Shown here: one piece after another, positions 23,790-35,759 of the stretch
Numbering within the stretch: position 1 is the stretch's first letter
How the letters are laid out: each line of letters begins with the position of its first letter
NCBI GenBank assembly: GCA_029948255.1
Contig: JALIZF010001638.1
Location: forward strand, 186,001 to 250,000
Origin: Telmatactis stephensoni
Taxonomy: Eukaryota > Cnidaria > Anthozoa > Actiniaria > Isophelliidae
Direction: 5' to 3'
Length of the DNA stretch: 64,000 nt
Made by a program: the position numbers and the translations under genes
The notes under the pieces: generated by a model
Told to the model about the DNA's origin: nothing
The model's database searches: none
The model's input: the letters and a program-made list of their open reading frames with translations, nothing else

Positions 23790-25381
23790 ACGAATCTCAA
23801 AATGAATCACCACGCGTCTTTTTCTGTAATATTACAGAAGACGTTGCGTCATGTACCGGACTTTTGATTTTGATGTTTATGATATAATATGATTGATATT
23901 CCCAGCCTGCAAGACATGCACTCTAGAGCGTTCTACTTAATAGTGTCTTTAAGTAGATGGATATGTATCTACGTTGATTTTCTCGGAGCTCTGTTAACAA
24001 GTATGGTTGGCATTGGAACATTGGTGTTTTCAATGGATTCAGGTACAGATATATGTGAAAATGCAAAGTAATGATGATGGTAGCCTAGTGGTTAGATATT
24101 TTCCATTGTTCATAATTCTTATGTGCATTGTTGATGCATTGTCATCAGGAGCTCATTTTCAACGCTGTTGTTGATTAATATTTTTATATTTTCTCTTTAA
24201 AATGAGTTTATGGAATCTTCTAAACAGCGAATCAAAGAATATAGAGCTGTTACGGGGGGGCAGAGCAGAGGATTCGACAGTAACTACAACAGTGTGTTTT
24301 CTTTTTTACAGCTGCTGCAGGGCTTGTGTTGTCGTACCTCATTTCATTAGTGAGGATGGCGTCCACCAGTATTCGTCATGCATCCGAAACTGAGACAAAA
24401 ATGATCTCCGTAGAGCGCATCAAAGAGTACACCAAACTTCCTCCAGAACCTGGTTATGCCAGGAAACGTAAACCACCAAATACCTGGCCCAGCCAAGGAG
24501 CTGTTAGTCTACGTGGGGTGTTCATGTCGTACCAAGAAGCAGGACCTTTTGTGCTGGAAAATATAACTTTCGAAGGAAAACCACAAGAGAAGATTGGTAT
24601 CGTAGGTCGTACTGGAGCAGGCAAATCGTCTCTGGTTGCTGCTTTGTTTCGTATGCCCGACCCACAAGGCGAGGTGTTGATTGACGGAGAAGACCTAGGG
24701 ACTATAAACATCCAATCAGCACGCTGTTCTATGGCAGTGATAACTCAAGATCCTACTTTATTTGCTGGCAACTTGAGACGCAATTTAGACCCATTTGATC
24801 GCTTCACTGAAGACGAAATTTGGACAGCACTGAAAGAGGTCCAAATGTTAGAACGCATCCACAAAGTTCCAGATGGTCTAGATCATCAGTTAGGGGAGGA
24901 AGGAACAGGGTTTAGTGTTGGAGAGAAACAACTACTATGCCTTGCTCGAGCGCTGCTCCAACGAAGTAAAATCCTTGTTCTGGACGAAGCAACAGCCAAT
25001 GTGGACTACAGAACAGATCAGCTTATCCAGCAAGTCATCAGAGACAAGTTCTCGACTGCACAGTGTTGACCATAGCACATCGACTTAATACTATTCTGGA
25101 CTACGACCGGGTATTGGTTCTTGACCGGGGTCACGTGGTACAGTACGACAGTCCAACAGTACTTGCAAAGGAAGCAGGTGGAACATTTGCAAAACTGTTG
25201 GAAAGTCAAGGACTTCATACACAATATTAGATAATCACGGGCATGAAACCAGATTGGTCGAGATTTCTAGGAAACATTAATGGGGCTTTTAATCTAAATT
25301 TGATGAAAGTCCCAATTTCTATTGGATGTTGATATCATCGCTATAGATATATTCTTGATTAAAATAATATAAACATATTAC

Positions 25382-25387
25382 AATAAA
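25382..25387 (+). terminator. Poly(A) signal, ABCC4 copy 3
   Basis: AATAAA about 150 bases after the homologous stop codon. Confidence 0.5.
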
Positions 25388-25435
25388 GTTGTATGTAATA
25401 TTAGTGAAAGAAAATTTCCCCTCACTATCCAAAGA

Positions 25436-25864
25436 AAACAAAATTTCAGTTACTGCTGGTTTAGGTATAGCCAGTCCCAAACGGCCTGTGATAAGCTGCA
25501 AGGCCTGCAGCAATGACCGGTACGCTACTCCTTCAATAGTTCTGCTAAGGGAACTCAAATGGACATCATTAAGCGAAATCAACATCAACATCAGCATCAA
25601 AAAGCTCTTATGATGTGCAAAATCTCGAATGGCCTTGCCCTTCCATATATCATGTTTTCGAAAGAAATCGGTTTAAACACTTACAACCTCCGGATCCGCT
25701 CGTCGAGATCAAACTTTAAGATTCCCAAGGCCAGAACAGATTTTTATGAAAATAGCGGTGCAAGGATCTGGAACTACTTTCCAAATACTTAAAAAGCGGA
25801 TTCAACTTTACAAGCTTTTAAAAGGAAATTGAAAATTCACAAATTTAATACCGACAAGAAGTAG
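25436..25864 (+). mobile_element. Degenerate LINE remnant, spacer 3
   Basis: Third copy of the RT C-terminal remnant, almost identical to that in spacer 2, including the in-frame TAA after NYFPNT. Confidence 0.6.
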
Positions 25865-27023
25865 TTCTAGATCTCTTGATATTATTATCCCCTTAGGGTT
25901 AGTATAATATAATATAATGCTTATAATAGTTAATCATTAGATTTTTATTAGTTTAAATAACATCTATAATACGGCTTTTAGGCATTATGGGTTTTGGGAA
26001 AGTAGAGAGCCGACGTTCATGTCCGAGCAGAGGATTTGGTATGAGTCTCTAAATTGCGATAATCAACACAAGACCCAAATAGCTAGAAAGAGCACATCGA
26101 GCTATATAAAATCGTGAGGTTTGGTGTTAATCGGGTCATTTCTTACATTTCTTTATACGGCTAGTCCCTAAACTTATCGAGCGAACATCGCATTGGCCGC
26201 GCTCTGTTTGCTGAGAACAAAGGGGACACAACCGTGCATTTCTTTGTAAAATTCGGCCTATTTGAATGGCTAGTAAGTCGTTCAATATTGACCCGATTAA
26301 CGCCAAACGCGAAATGTGATCAAGCATGAGATACACGTGAAAACATTGTTTTCGTAGAAGATTGGCTCAATGGCGGGGATCCCCACCTAGTCATTGTCAG
26401 ACCAAAGTGATTCCCAAAAATAATTATCAGTGCACGACTGATAATTGTCTTGAATGTGTACAGGTAAAAACAACTGAGTTGTAGACGCATTTCATTTGGA
26501 GTCTGTTTTGACTCAAAAGGTAGGAGGTCTATCTTTGCTACAAGTTTTGCTCATCATTAGCATAGGCATTTCTCTTTTCAACAAAATAGGCACCAAATCA
26601 GCTCTGATTATTGAAAAAGCATGGCAAAATTAGGTTTCCTTGGAAATTTGAGCTGGACACATGCAATGGTCTTTGCGTGATGCGGTTTTAATACTCTAAA
26701 TTTTACAGAGAATGCATGGGCTCATCAGTGCTTTGCCACCCATGCAGAAACTTGAAAGCAAATCGGAATCTGATATCTCGCATAATATTGCACGCAAAGA
26801 GCTAACAATTCGTAGATTTCTTATATATCAAAACTCTTAAAAGTTTTGCACTCATTTTGTAATTTATCGATTTCTAACCGTATACTAATGAAGTAGAATG
26901 GAAAGATTTACGGCAGCGATGATCCTCCTGCAAAATAATATGTAAATAGGAGTTCGCGTGACAGCTAGCGTTTTGGCGTGAAACAACTACTGAACTATTT
27001 AGCGCATAATAGAGTGCTTATAA

Positions 27024-27143
27024 TATATCCGTGAAAACGTTATTAGCAAACTAAATTGTACTAAATAGCACGAAATCTTTTGTTTTCTATTGTTTAATTA
27101 GTGCAAATTAGTGAAATTTCTTACAAAGTTTTTTACGGATATA
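27024..27143. repeat. Fold-back element with ATATATCCGTGAAAA arms, spacer 3
   Basis: Third copy of the hairpin, with small differences (TTTTTTACGGATATAT in the right arm). Confidence 0.55.
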
Positions 27144-27840
27144 TGGCGTGCATTCTACTTTACGCACATGGTCATTTGCATGTTTCAAGTGGGTTAACGA
27201 AAACGCTTTATTGACTTAAGTTGACTGAAGCAAACAAGTTTTCCTTAACAAGGTAAAATGGCATTTTTCGTCGATACAATTTCACGTAGCTCACTTTTGA
27301 ACCTTTTGCGCGCATATTAATAATGGTAATAGAATTGAGTGGAGTGCAATTTGTATAGGAAATCATTAAGCTTTCGTACGGTTCGTGCAAATTGTTACTC
27401 TCTGAAACCTCACTCGTTCAAATTTATCCTGAATAGCACGAGAAAATCGTGCGATTTCGTTTTAACAAGGTGAACAAGACGCCGGCTATGAAGCGTAAAC
27501 TGGTTGCCTGTGCTGCGTGACGTTGCATTACCCTCATGAGATTGATCGAGAACAAAGACGCCCATATAGCCGTTTACTTGGCAGTTAGTGTGGGGCTGTA
27601 CAGTCAGCCGATTTCAGTATACAGAAGCTTAGAAATTCCGGTCATCCGAGTGGAAAGTGCCCTTAAAACCGTATTTCTTGCGGTGCCTTACGTGACGAGA
27701 TGACTGTTATCTTGTCTGTCAGCTTCTAGTATGGCCTTTGGCCTTCTGTTATTCAAGCAATCTGAACGTGGCATGTGAATACAGTATATAATCATTGCTC
27801 TTTGTTTTGGAGACTTCTATTAAGCGCGTAATAAGTGTAA

Positions 27841-27857
27841 TATTATTATTATTATTT
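27841..27857. repeat. (ATT)n at the downstream boundary of the retroelement
   Basis: Short ATT run where spacer 3 stops matching spacers 1 and 2 (last shared bases ATTAAGCGCG). On the minus strand it reads as an AAT tail of the inserted element. Confidence 0.7.
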
Positions 27858-27939
27858 CTTGATTTTTTTACTGGTTTAGTTTTCTTCTTACAATACCGGG
27901 TTTAAACAATAGACCTAGGGTAATGTAAGGTTAACATTC

Positions 27940-28957
27940 ATACTACTTCATTGAAAGAACTCTCCTTAAAATGTGAGCTGTTCCAAGGAGGGCAATTTTT
28001 TGAATTTCACTAATGTGAATATTTCCTGGAATCTTATTTGTAAATTTTTCTAAACCATTTTTGATAAGACCCAGGGCTCCTATCACAACTGGGATAGTTT
28101 CTGTTTTTGTCCCCCACATCCTATTGATTTCAATCTCTAAATCCTTATATTTAGATAGTTTTTCAGAGACTTTTATGGAAGTGTTAAGATCACAAGGGAT
28201 AGATATATCAAGAAGCAGACAGGTTTTATCTTTCTTATTTCTGATTATTATATCTGGCTGTTAGTCCTTATCTCTCTGTCAGTGTGAATGGGCATATCCC
28301 AAAGGATAGTCACATCATCATTTTCAGTTACAGTTTTCGGTTGATGTTCATACCATTTATCATTAGTTTTGATTTGATGAGCTTTACAAATTTTCCCGGA
28401 AAATGGAAGTGGTGGTATGTTGCAGCCTTGTCATGACGGTATACATATTCAGTCTTTGCTAATTCAGGGCATCCAGAAATGATGTGATTAACTGTTTCCT
28501 CAAACTGGCCACAGATCCTACATGATGGATCAGTACCATCTTTTATGATATGATGGTGATAAGATCTGGTAGCAAGGCTTTGATCTTGTGCAGCAATTAT
28601 CAATCCTTCTGTTTCACCTTTAAGCCCTACCGCTTTTAGCCACTGGTTAGACTGATAATTATCTACATCTGCCTCATTCAATCTTTTTGTATATTTTCCA
28701 TGCAGAGCCTTATCTTCCCAAGTATTCTTTAGCTGTTCTAATCCCAAAGATTTTGCTTTCTTTTTCACTCTTTTTGTATAGAACGTGGTTGACTCGTTCT
28801 CTTTAGATGGAATTTCAGGAACATTTAACACATTCTTAAATTTAGCTGCTTCCTTTGTAATTGAAAACAGCAAGTGATCCAGATTTCTATAAATTTTGGC
28901 GTGTTTGCCCCAATTCAAGATGGCGGACGAAAGCGTGAAGTGGCTTAATCTAAACAT
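27940..28957 (-). mobile_element. Degenerate non-LTR retroelement 3' portion
   Basis: The minus strand encodes an open stretch of 209 codons (28957-28328). It includes a zinc-knuckle-like segment, CRICGQFEETVNHIISGCPE, typical of the region after the reverse transcriptase in many invertebrate retroelements. After frameshifts near 28350 and 28262 the reading continues with PDIIIRNKKDKTCLLLDIS, KYKDLEIEINRMWGTK, IPVVIGALGLIKNGL and LLGTAHILRRVLS. The first Met is probably not the true start, since the element lacks its 5' part. (ATT)n tracts flank both sides. It replaces the segment that carries a MITE and poly(G) in the other spacers. No intact RT core is visible, so it is a dead fragment. Confidence 0.7.
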
Positions 28958-28970
28958 TTCCTAATCCAGC

Positions 28971-28971
<1 letters not shown>

Positions 28972-29030
<59 letters not shown>
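28972..29030. repeat. (ATT)n microsatellite beside the retroelement
   Basis: Nearly pure ATT repeat with one G interruption, on the side of the element's truncated 5' end. Confidence 0.95.
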
Positions 29031-29909
29031 CTTAAAACGCACGGTAAAAATTGATGGAACCGGTAAACTAGCCTTGAAGCCGGGTAAAATAGCTCGAAAA
29101 TGGCTTGAAAATAAAAATAAAATTCCTTATTGCTCAAAATCAATTGGTTGTGAATATAATAGAACAATTATTCCATTCAATCTCGTCGTCCATGTCTGAT
29201 AGCCGACTTGGTGAAGCCTCGTCGGCTAGCTCATGCACGACTCGATTTCGTGGAATAATTGTTAAATATGTGTCTTCTCCAACCCTCGATATTACAGGGC
29301 GTAGCTGAAGCCTTGAAAAACTGGGAAATATTACTGCACATCACGTGATGCATAATTAACATTTATTTTTAACATTTTTTTACTTGCTCTGTTTATCTTT
29401 TGAATATTCTCAGAAAAACTGGGGGCATGTGCTGATTTATCACAGCAGCAAATTCTTTTGAATTGAATTCTGTCTGCGCACAATTTGAAATGTATAACAA
29501 TTATTCATGCACTATTGTTAACCAAGCGCAGTCAATGCGTGCATGGTGTACAAGAATTCTTCGTTGATACGTCAGAAATAAAAGAAGTCCCAGAGCACAA
29601 AATCGTATAAAATTCATCTCTAGTGTTTTTGTATATTTAAGAAGTCCTTTTTCTATGTCATCTCATTTGCATTTTCAGATTTCAAATGCTTAATCCTCAG
29701 AAAGGGGAATGATTTTATCCAAAAATATTTAACCATAAGACTTTTCCATTCATGAACAAACAATAACCAAAATTTCAATTTAGAGGTTTAGGGGCACTTT
29801 AATTGAAGGGAAGTTGGATTACTTGGAGATCAAACATAAGGGTATAAAATTGGAATTTTAATAGTCGTGTTCAAAAGAATTTACAATATATGGAGATGTC
29901 TCAGTTGCG

Positions 29910-29917
29910 TATAAAAG
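29910..29917 (+). promoter_or_regulatory. Candidate TATA box, ABCC4 copy 4
   Basis: TATAAAAG, 82 bases before the ATG, the same spacing as in copy 1. Confidence 0.4.
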
Positions 29918-29991
29918 CAGTTCCCAAAATAGTGACGTTACATTCCTCAGTTTTTCTTTTAGATTGCAGTTCATAATTCAACTTCACGGCC

Positions 29992-32900
29992 ATGAAGAAC
30001 AAAGAAGCAAGAAACCCAGCGGACGATGCAGGCTGTTTCTCCGCAATTTTTCTTTCGTGGGTGAATAGCCTTTTACGACTGGGAAGCAAACGTCCATTGA
30101 ACGAAGATGACTTGTTTCCACTAGCAGAAAACTGCAAAACACAAGTCATTGTAGAAACGTTTGAGGAAAAGTGGAAAGAAGAGATTCTAAGAGCTGAAAT
30201 TCAAGGGAGACACCCTCGACTATGGAGAGCCATGCTTCGATTTGTGTCATTATTCGAATATCTGTTGATCATCTCGTTAAGGCTTGGTGAAAGTGCCGCA
30301 AGTTTGAGTACGGTTGTGTTTCTATGGTACTATTTAAGACTATTACAAGATGATGATGAAAATAGAAGTATTTGGTACTCCATCGGTGCTGTTGCTGGTA
30401 TTTCAATTAGTGATATCGCCAGAGTCTTTGTGCGGCATCACAATCGCCTGCGATCTCTTATTGTTGGAATGCAACTCAAGGTAGCATGTATTGGAATGAC
30501 TTACAAGAAGGTAGGTAGTTGACAAATTAGTCTTCCTCACCATACTTTATATTGTACATTCTTTAATTGTAAACTTTGTAAACTTTGTAAATTTAAGGGG
30601 ATGATGCCAGTATCAAAACCTATATAAATGTTTTATATTTTATAGGTACTTTCTTCAAAGCGCTGTAATCTTTCTAAAGTAGGGGCAGGGAAAGTCACCA
30701 ATTTAGTCTCCAACGACGCCATACGAATGGAAGAAATTGCCCTACAATTTTTGTTTTGCATCACCTCTCCTCTTGAGAATTTCATGGCTTTGGCTTTGAT
30801 GTGGTTTCTTCTTGGATGGCAGTCACTATCTGGCATCTTGGCTGTAGTTGTTTTGCTCTTCATTCAGGTCTTGTTATCCAAGCAATTTGCGACATTTCGA
30901 GCAAAACAAACAGTAGCAACGGACAAACGTTTATCTACCATGAATGACATCGTGAAAGGAATTCGGATGGTTAAGATGTGCGGCTGGGAAGACAACTACA
31001 GTGAATTAATCCGAACACTGAGAAGGTATCAAACTAGAGTAGATTTCATTGGCTGTGAAAGCATCACAGTATACATTCGTGGTGTCTTGCTCTCAGCAGT
31101 CTCAGCCTAGAGTGTCCCGGCGCGTGTACTGAAGGCATTGCAAATTCCTGTTCTGCGCATAATGTATGCATAAAGGTTTTTCATATTCATGAACTAAAAT
31201 CTTCACCTTTTATACTAACGTAAATCAGCGATTATGATGTGGATTTCCTTCATGGGTGGCATGGTTGATTTATGGTTGGCCGAGCAGTGAGAGCGCTGGC
31301 CAATCATTGCTGTGTTCCTTGTTCGAGTCCCAGCTCGGGCGCTGGATCATATGTGAACTGAGTTTGTTTGATGTGTTGTTCTTTCCCATACCACAAGGGG
31401 TTTTTTCTCCGTGTTCTGCGGGTTTTCCTCCCTCAATGAAAATCAACATGTGATTGAATGAACATTTATGTGAGTTGAGTGTTGTGTGTAAAATACTAGT
31501 TAACTTGATAGTTTTCATGAATTATCCACTAGAAAATGGGACCAGGACGACGACGACGATGATGATGATGAGAATGATAATGGTGATGATGATGATTCTT
31601 ACCGTTCATTTACGCACCAATAGTCTGCTCCCTCGATCGCGTCACTCCACCACAACTTCTTCTTTCCAACTCCATAAAGAAAGCATTAATTAATTACTTA
31701 ACCAATTTTCTCCTTTTTTTACTAGGAAAGAGGTTAACTTAGTTCGTGTAAAGAGCGTCATCATGTCCTTCTCTCAGGGTCTAATGTTCACTCTAGTTTT
31801 GGTGGCAGTCCTTGTCTCTGTTATAACCATGCTTTATGCAGGAATTCTCCTTACTTCTGTTAACCTCTTCACACTCTTTACAATACTAAGCATGGCTTCA
31901 GATTCCATCAGTTTGCAAGTTTATGGTGCACGAGGTCTTTACGATGCTGCTGTTTCCATTAATCGATTCGAAAAGTACTTTTTGTGGGATGTTGTACCAG
32001 ACGCAGATGAAAAGAAAGGTTCAAGAAGAAAACAAATTGGTAAATTCTATGCACTTTTTAACAACAAAGATAGGACGTCTCAAGATCAAAATAAACCCAC
32101 GAACTTTGGATACATTCCTGTCATTAATACAAGGGAGCATCTTGACACCTCCGCTGATATCCAAAAAGAATTCCAAGCTAACACTACTCAAGTAACTGGA
32201 CCTGAGCAACATATTTTAATTTCTCAAATGTCCTGTAGCTGGATTGATGACATGAACTATTCTACACTCCACAGCATTTCTTTTGAATTTATGTCCAACA
32301 AGTTAATGATTATAACAGGACCTGTGGGAAGCGGTAAGACTACTCTTCTCATGGCAATACTGAAAGAGGTTTTTATTCAAGAAGGCAAAGTTTCCACGCA
32401 AGGCCAAATAGCTTTTGTTGGTCAAATTCCTTGGGTTTTTACTGGAACCGTTCGTGAAAACATTCTCTTTGGTAAACTTTATAACAAAGAGCGTTATCAG
32501 AGAGTTGTAGAATGCTGTGATCTCTGGCAAGACATCAAGCGGTTTCCCAAAGGAGACTTGAGCATGCTTGGAGAGCGCGGTGTGTTGTTAAGTGGTGGTC
32601 AGCGAACACGAGTTGCTTTGGCACGCGCAGTTTATTCAGACAGTGATATAATTCTTTTGGATGATCCTCTTAGTGCCGTAGATGGGAAAGTCGGTCAACA
32701 TCTCATGGACAAGTGTATATGTGGAGAACTGTCAGGCAAGCTTAGAATTCTTGTTACGCATCAATTACAACATCTTCACAGAGCTGATGAGATCTTAGTT
32801 ATCAAAGAGGGTTGCATCGTAAGCCGAGGGCCATTTGCAGAAGTTACTGAAGGCGATTTTCTTGATAAAATTATTTTGTCAGACTCCAAAACAAATTCAT

Positions 32901-35641
32901 CAGTCCAAAATGATTCTAACGTGGAGTCTCAAGCATTGTCGTCCGTTGATGACTCGCGTGATGAGTTTAGAGGAGACGATTTAAAAGAGGAAGAAGAAAG
33001 CAAAGCAAGTGGCACAGTATCGATGAGGTTATACTGGGAGTACTTGAAGACTGGCTCATCGACAATAGCTGGGGTCCTGTTTTTTATCCTCTGTCTAATT
33101 GCTCAAGGTAATACATTTGAACTTTCCCAACTACCACCTCATTGCTGACGATACTCAAAACTTCTTCTTTTCATTTTTTGTGCCCAGGTCTCCTTATAGC
33201 GCCGAACTGGTGGCTGAAATTCATGTCGCACATGTCTTTTGAGAAGCAGCGAAACACTACTTCTGTCGGCATCTTCTCTGGATTAGTGGTTGGTGCTGTT
33301 GTCCTAGCGACCATAAGAATGATCCTTTTGTTCCTTCTTCTTCTGAGGTCCTCCGAGAAACTCCATGATATGATAGCTCAGGCCGTCATGAAGTCTCCTG
33401 TCTTGTTCTTTGATACCAATCCCGTGGGAAGAATCATGAATCGCTTTTCCAAAGACATCGGCACCATGGACGACTTACTTCCTTATAAGTGGAGTATGAT
33501 TATATCGGTGTTTTTTCAGCTTGTTGGAGCGTATGCGGTAACTGGCGCAGTCAACTACTGGTTCGTTATTATTATTGCACCAACAGTGGTTGTCTCTCTG
33601 TGTTCATGTCGCTATTATCTCAAGACTGCCCGTGAGTTATCAAGAATTGAGGCCCTGCGCTGTAGTCCAGTTTACGACTACATCTCCGAGACAATGGAAG
33701 GATTGGAAGTCATCCATTCATTTCACATGCAGGATTCAAGTTTGACAAAGCTTTATAGGTAAGTACTTATCTACAAATCGATTTTGCTCGTCGCTCGTCG
33801 TTTTTCCCGGTTCTTTGTCAACTCGATCAATTCGTAAAACATGTCATAACATTTCTGTTAAACAGCTTAAAATAAACGACGTCAAGGAATTCGGGCGTGA
33901 TAGTACGTGATGAACATCATATCGTATCAGTTAGCCAAACTACCAACGAAAGGTCATGATCGAAATGTTAAATTATATTACTCCAATCTCAAAATGAATC
34001 ACCACGCATTTGGGGGGAGGGGTGGGGGGAACTGCTGTAGCAAGCAATTGTTTTTTGGGTACCTAATTTTCGTTTACAGAAAACGTTGCAGAACTAGACC
34101 TCGATTCTACTCCTGCTATCGTTGCATATAACTTCTGCAGGACAGTGCAACTCAAAATCAAAAGCCCGGGTACGTATACATGACGCATCTTTTTCTGCAA
34201 TATTACAGAAGAAGTTGCGTCATGTACCCGGACTTTTGATTTTGATGTTTATGATATAATATGATTGATATTCCCAGCCTGCAAGACATGCACTCTAGAG
34301 CGTTCTACTTAATAGTGTCTTTAAGTAGATGGATATGTATCTACGTTGATTTTCTCGGAGCTCTGTTAACAAGTATAGTTGGCATTGGAACATTGGTGTT
34401 TTCAATGGATTCAGGTACAGATTTATGTGAGAGTGCAAAGTAATGATGATGGTAACCTGGTAGTTAGGTATTTTTCATAATTCTTATGTGCATTGTCATC
34501 ATGAGCTCATTTTCAACGCTGTTGTTGATTAACATTTTAATATTTTCTCATTAAAATGAGAAGCCCTGTCGACCTCGTGGAAATAATAAACCTTTAGGAG
34601 GTTTGGTTGATTTTTATGGAATCTTCTAAAAAAAGCGAACTGAAGCTAAGATATAGAGCTGTTATGGGGGGCAGGGCAGAGGTTCAACAGTAACTACAAC
34701 AGTGTGTTTTCTATTTTACAGCTGCTGCAGGACTGGTGTTGTCGTACCTCATTTCATTAGTGAGGATTGCGTCCACTGGTATCCGTCATGCGTCCGAAAC
34801 TGAGACAAAAATGATCTCTGTAGAGCGCATCAAAGAGTACACCAAACTTCCTCCAGAACCTGGTTATGCAAGGAAACGTAAACCAGCAAATATCTGGCCC
34901 AGCCAAGGAGCCGTTAGTCTGCGTGGGGTGTTCATGTCGTACCAAGAAGCAGGACCTTTCGTGCTGGAAGATATAACTTTCGAAGGAAAACCACAGGAGA
35001 AGATTGGTATCGTAGGTCGTACTGGAGCAGGCAAATCGTCTCTGGTTGCTGCTTTGTTTCGTATGCCCGACCCACAAGGCGAGGTGTTGATTGACGGAGA
35101 AGACCTAGGGACTATAAACATCCAATCAGCACGCTGTTCTATGGCAGTGATCACTCAAGATCCTACTTTATTTGCTGGCAACTTGAGACGCAATTTAGAC
35201 CCATTTGATCGTTTCACTGAAGACGAAATTTGGACTGCACTGAAAGAGGTCCAAATGTTAGAACGCATCCACAAAGTTCCAGATGGTCTAGAGCATCAGT
35301 TAGGGGAGGAAGGAACAGGGTTTAGTGTTGGAGAGAAACAACTACTATGCCTTGCTCGAGCGCTGCTCCAACGAAGTAAAATCCTAGTCCTGGATGAAGC
35401 AACAGCTAACGTGGACTTCAAAACTGATCAGCTTATTCAACAGGTCATCAGAGAAAAGTTTGTTCATTGCACCGTGCTAACCATAGCACACCGACTTAAT
35501 ACTATCCTGGACTACGACCGGGTATTGGTTCTTGACCGGGGTCACGTGGTACAGTACGACAGTCCAACAGTACTTGCAAAGGAAGCAGGTGGAACATTTG
35601 CAAAACTGTTGGAAAGTCAGGGACTTCATACGCAACATTAG
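29992..35641 (+). CDS. ABCC4: ABCC4/MRP4-like ABC exporter, copy 4 (intact, 1302 aa)
   Basis: Exons 29992-30510, 30646-31025, 31726-33107, 33188-33758, 34278-34414 and 34722-35641 have exactly the same lengths and phases as copy 2 and join into an open 1302-codon frame. Both NBDs are complete: GPVGSGKT, LLSGGQR, IILLDDP and THQLQH in NBD1; [25 protein letters not shown] and AHRLNT in NBD2. It is the most diverged copy: exon 1 has AASLSTVVFLWYYLRLLQD, and exon 2 shares EEIALQFLFCITSPLENF with copy 1 rather than copies 2-3. NBD1 has Leu where the others have Pro after FGK. Intron 4 lacks the ATATT array and holds a full palindromic element. After about 35760 its 3' flank has no similarity to the other spacers, so it is the right-hand end of the array. 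Predicted plasma-membrane efflux pump; substrate unknown. Confidence 0.9.
31272..31460 (+). repeat. tRNA-derived SINE in intron 2 of copy 4
   Basis: Fourth ortholog of the intron 2 SINE, with the same A- and B-box and tail. Confidence 0.6.
34151..34247. mobile_element. Palindromic MITE-like element, intron 4 of copy 4
   Basis: The left arm (TCAAAATCAAAAGCCCGGGT, then ACATGACGCATCTTTTTCTG) pairs with the right arm (CAGAAGAAGTTGCGTCATGT, then CCGGACTTTTGATTTTGA) around AATATT near 34200. Copies 1-3 keep the right arm and centre but have lost the outer part of the left arm, next to the ATATT microsatellite. Confidence 0.7.
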
Positions 35642-35759
35642 ATAATCAAGGGCAGGAGACTGAAAACATTAATGGGCATTTATAATTGATCGATATAATT
35701 AAATTTTATAGAAGTCACATTTTTAAATTGGATGATGATATCATCGCTTAAGTTACAGT

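Larger units (their letters stand above)
19773..25230 (+). pseudogene. ABCC4: ABCC4/MRP4-like transporter copy 3, three single-base indels
   Basis: Exons by homology: 19773-20292, 20419-20798, 21484-22865, 22946-23517, 23906-24042 and 24312-25230. Exon 1 has one extra T in a T run near 19895, giving a TGA at 19944-19946 after 57 codons. Exon 4 has one extra T near 23340 (GCACCTAACAG against GCACCAACAG). Exon 6 lacks one base near 25053, producing a TGA right after TAQC in NBD2, before the His switch. Exons 2, 3 and 5 are intact, including NBD1 motifs GPVGSGKT and LLSGGQR. Elsewhere it is almost identical to copy 2, so it looks like a recent duplicate that has broken or that contains assembly errors. 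The exon 1 indel sits in a homopolymer and is the most suspect; the exon 6 one lies inside a divergent tract and looks genuine. Exon 3 contains a copy-1-like patch. Poly(A) signal AATAAA is at 25382. Confidence 0.8.

Noticed and set aside
28061..28264. 67-codon plus-strand ORF
   Set aside because: It is the shadow of the minus-strand retroelement coding sequence.
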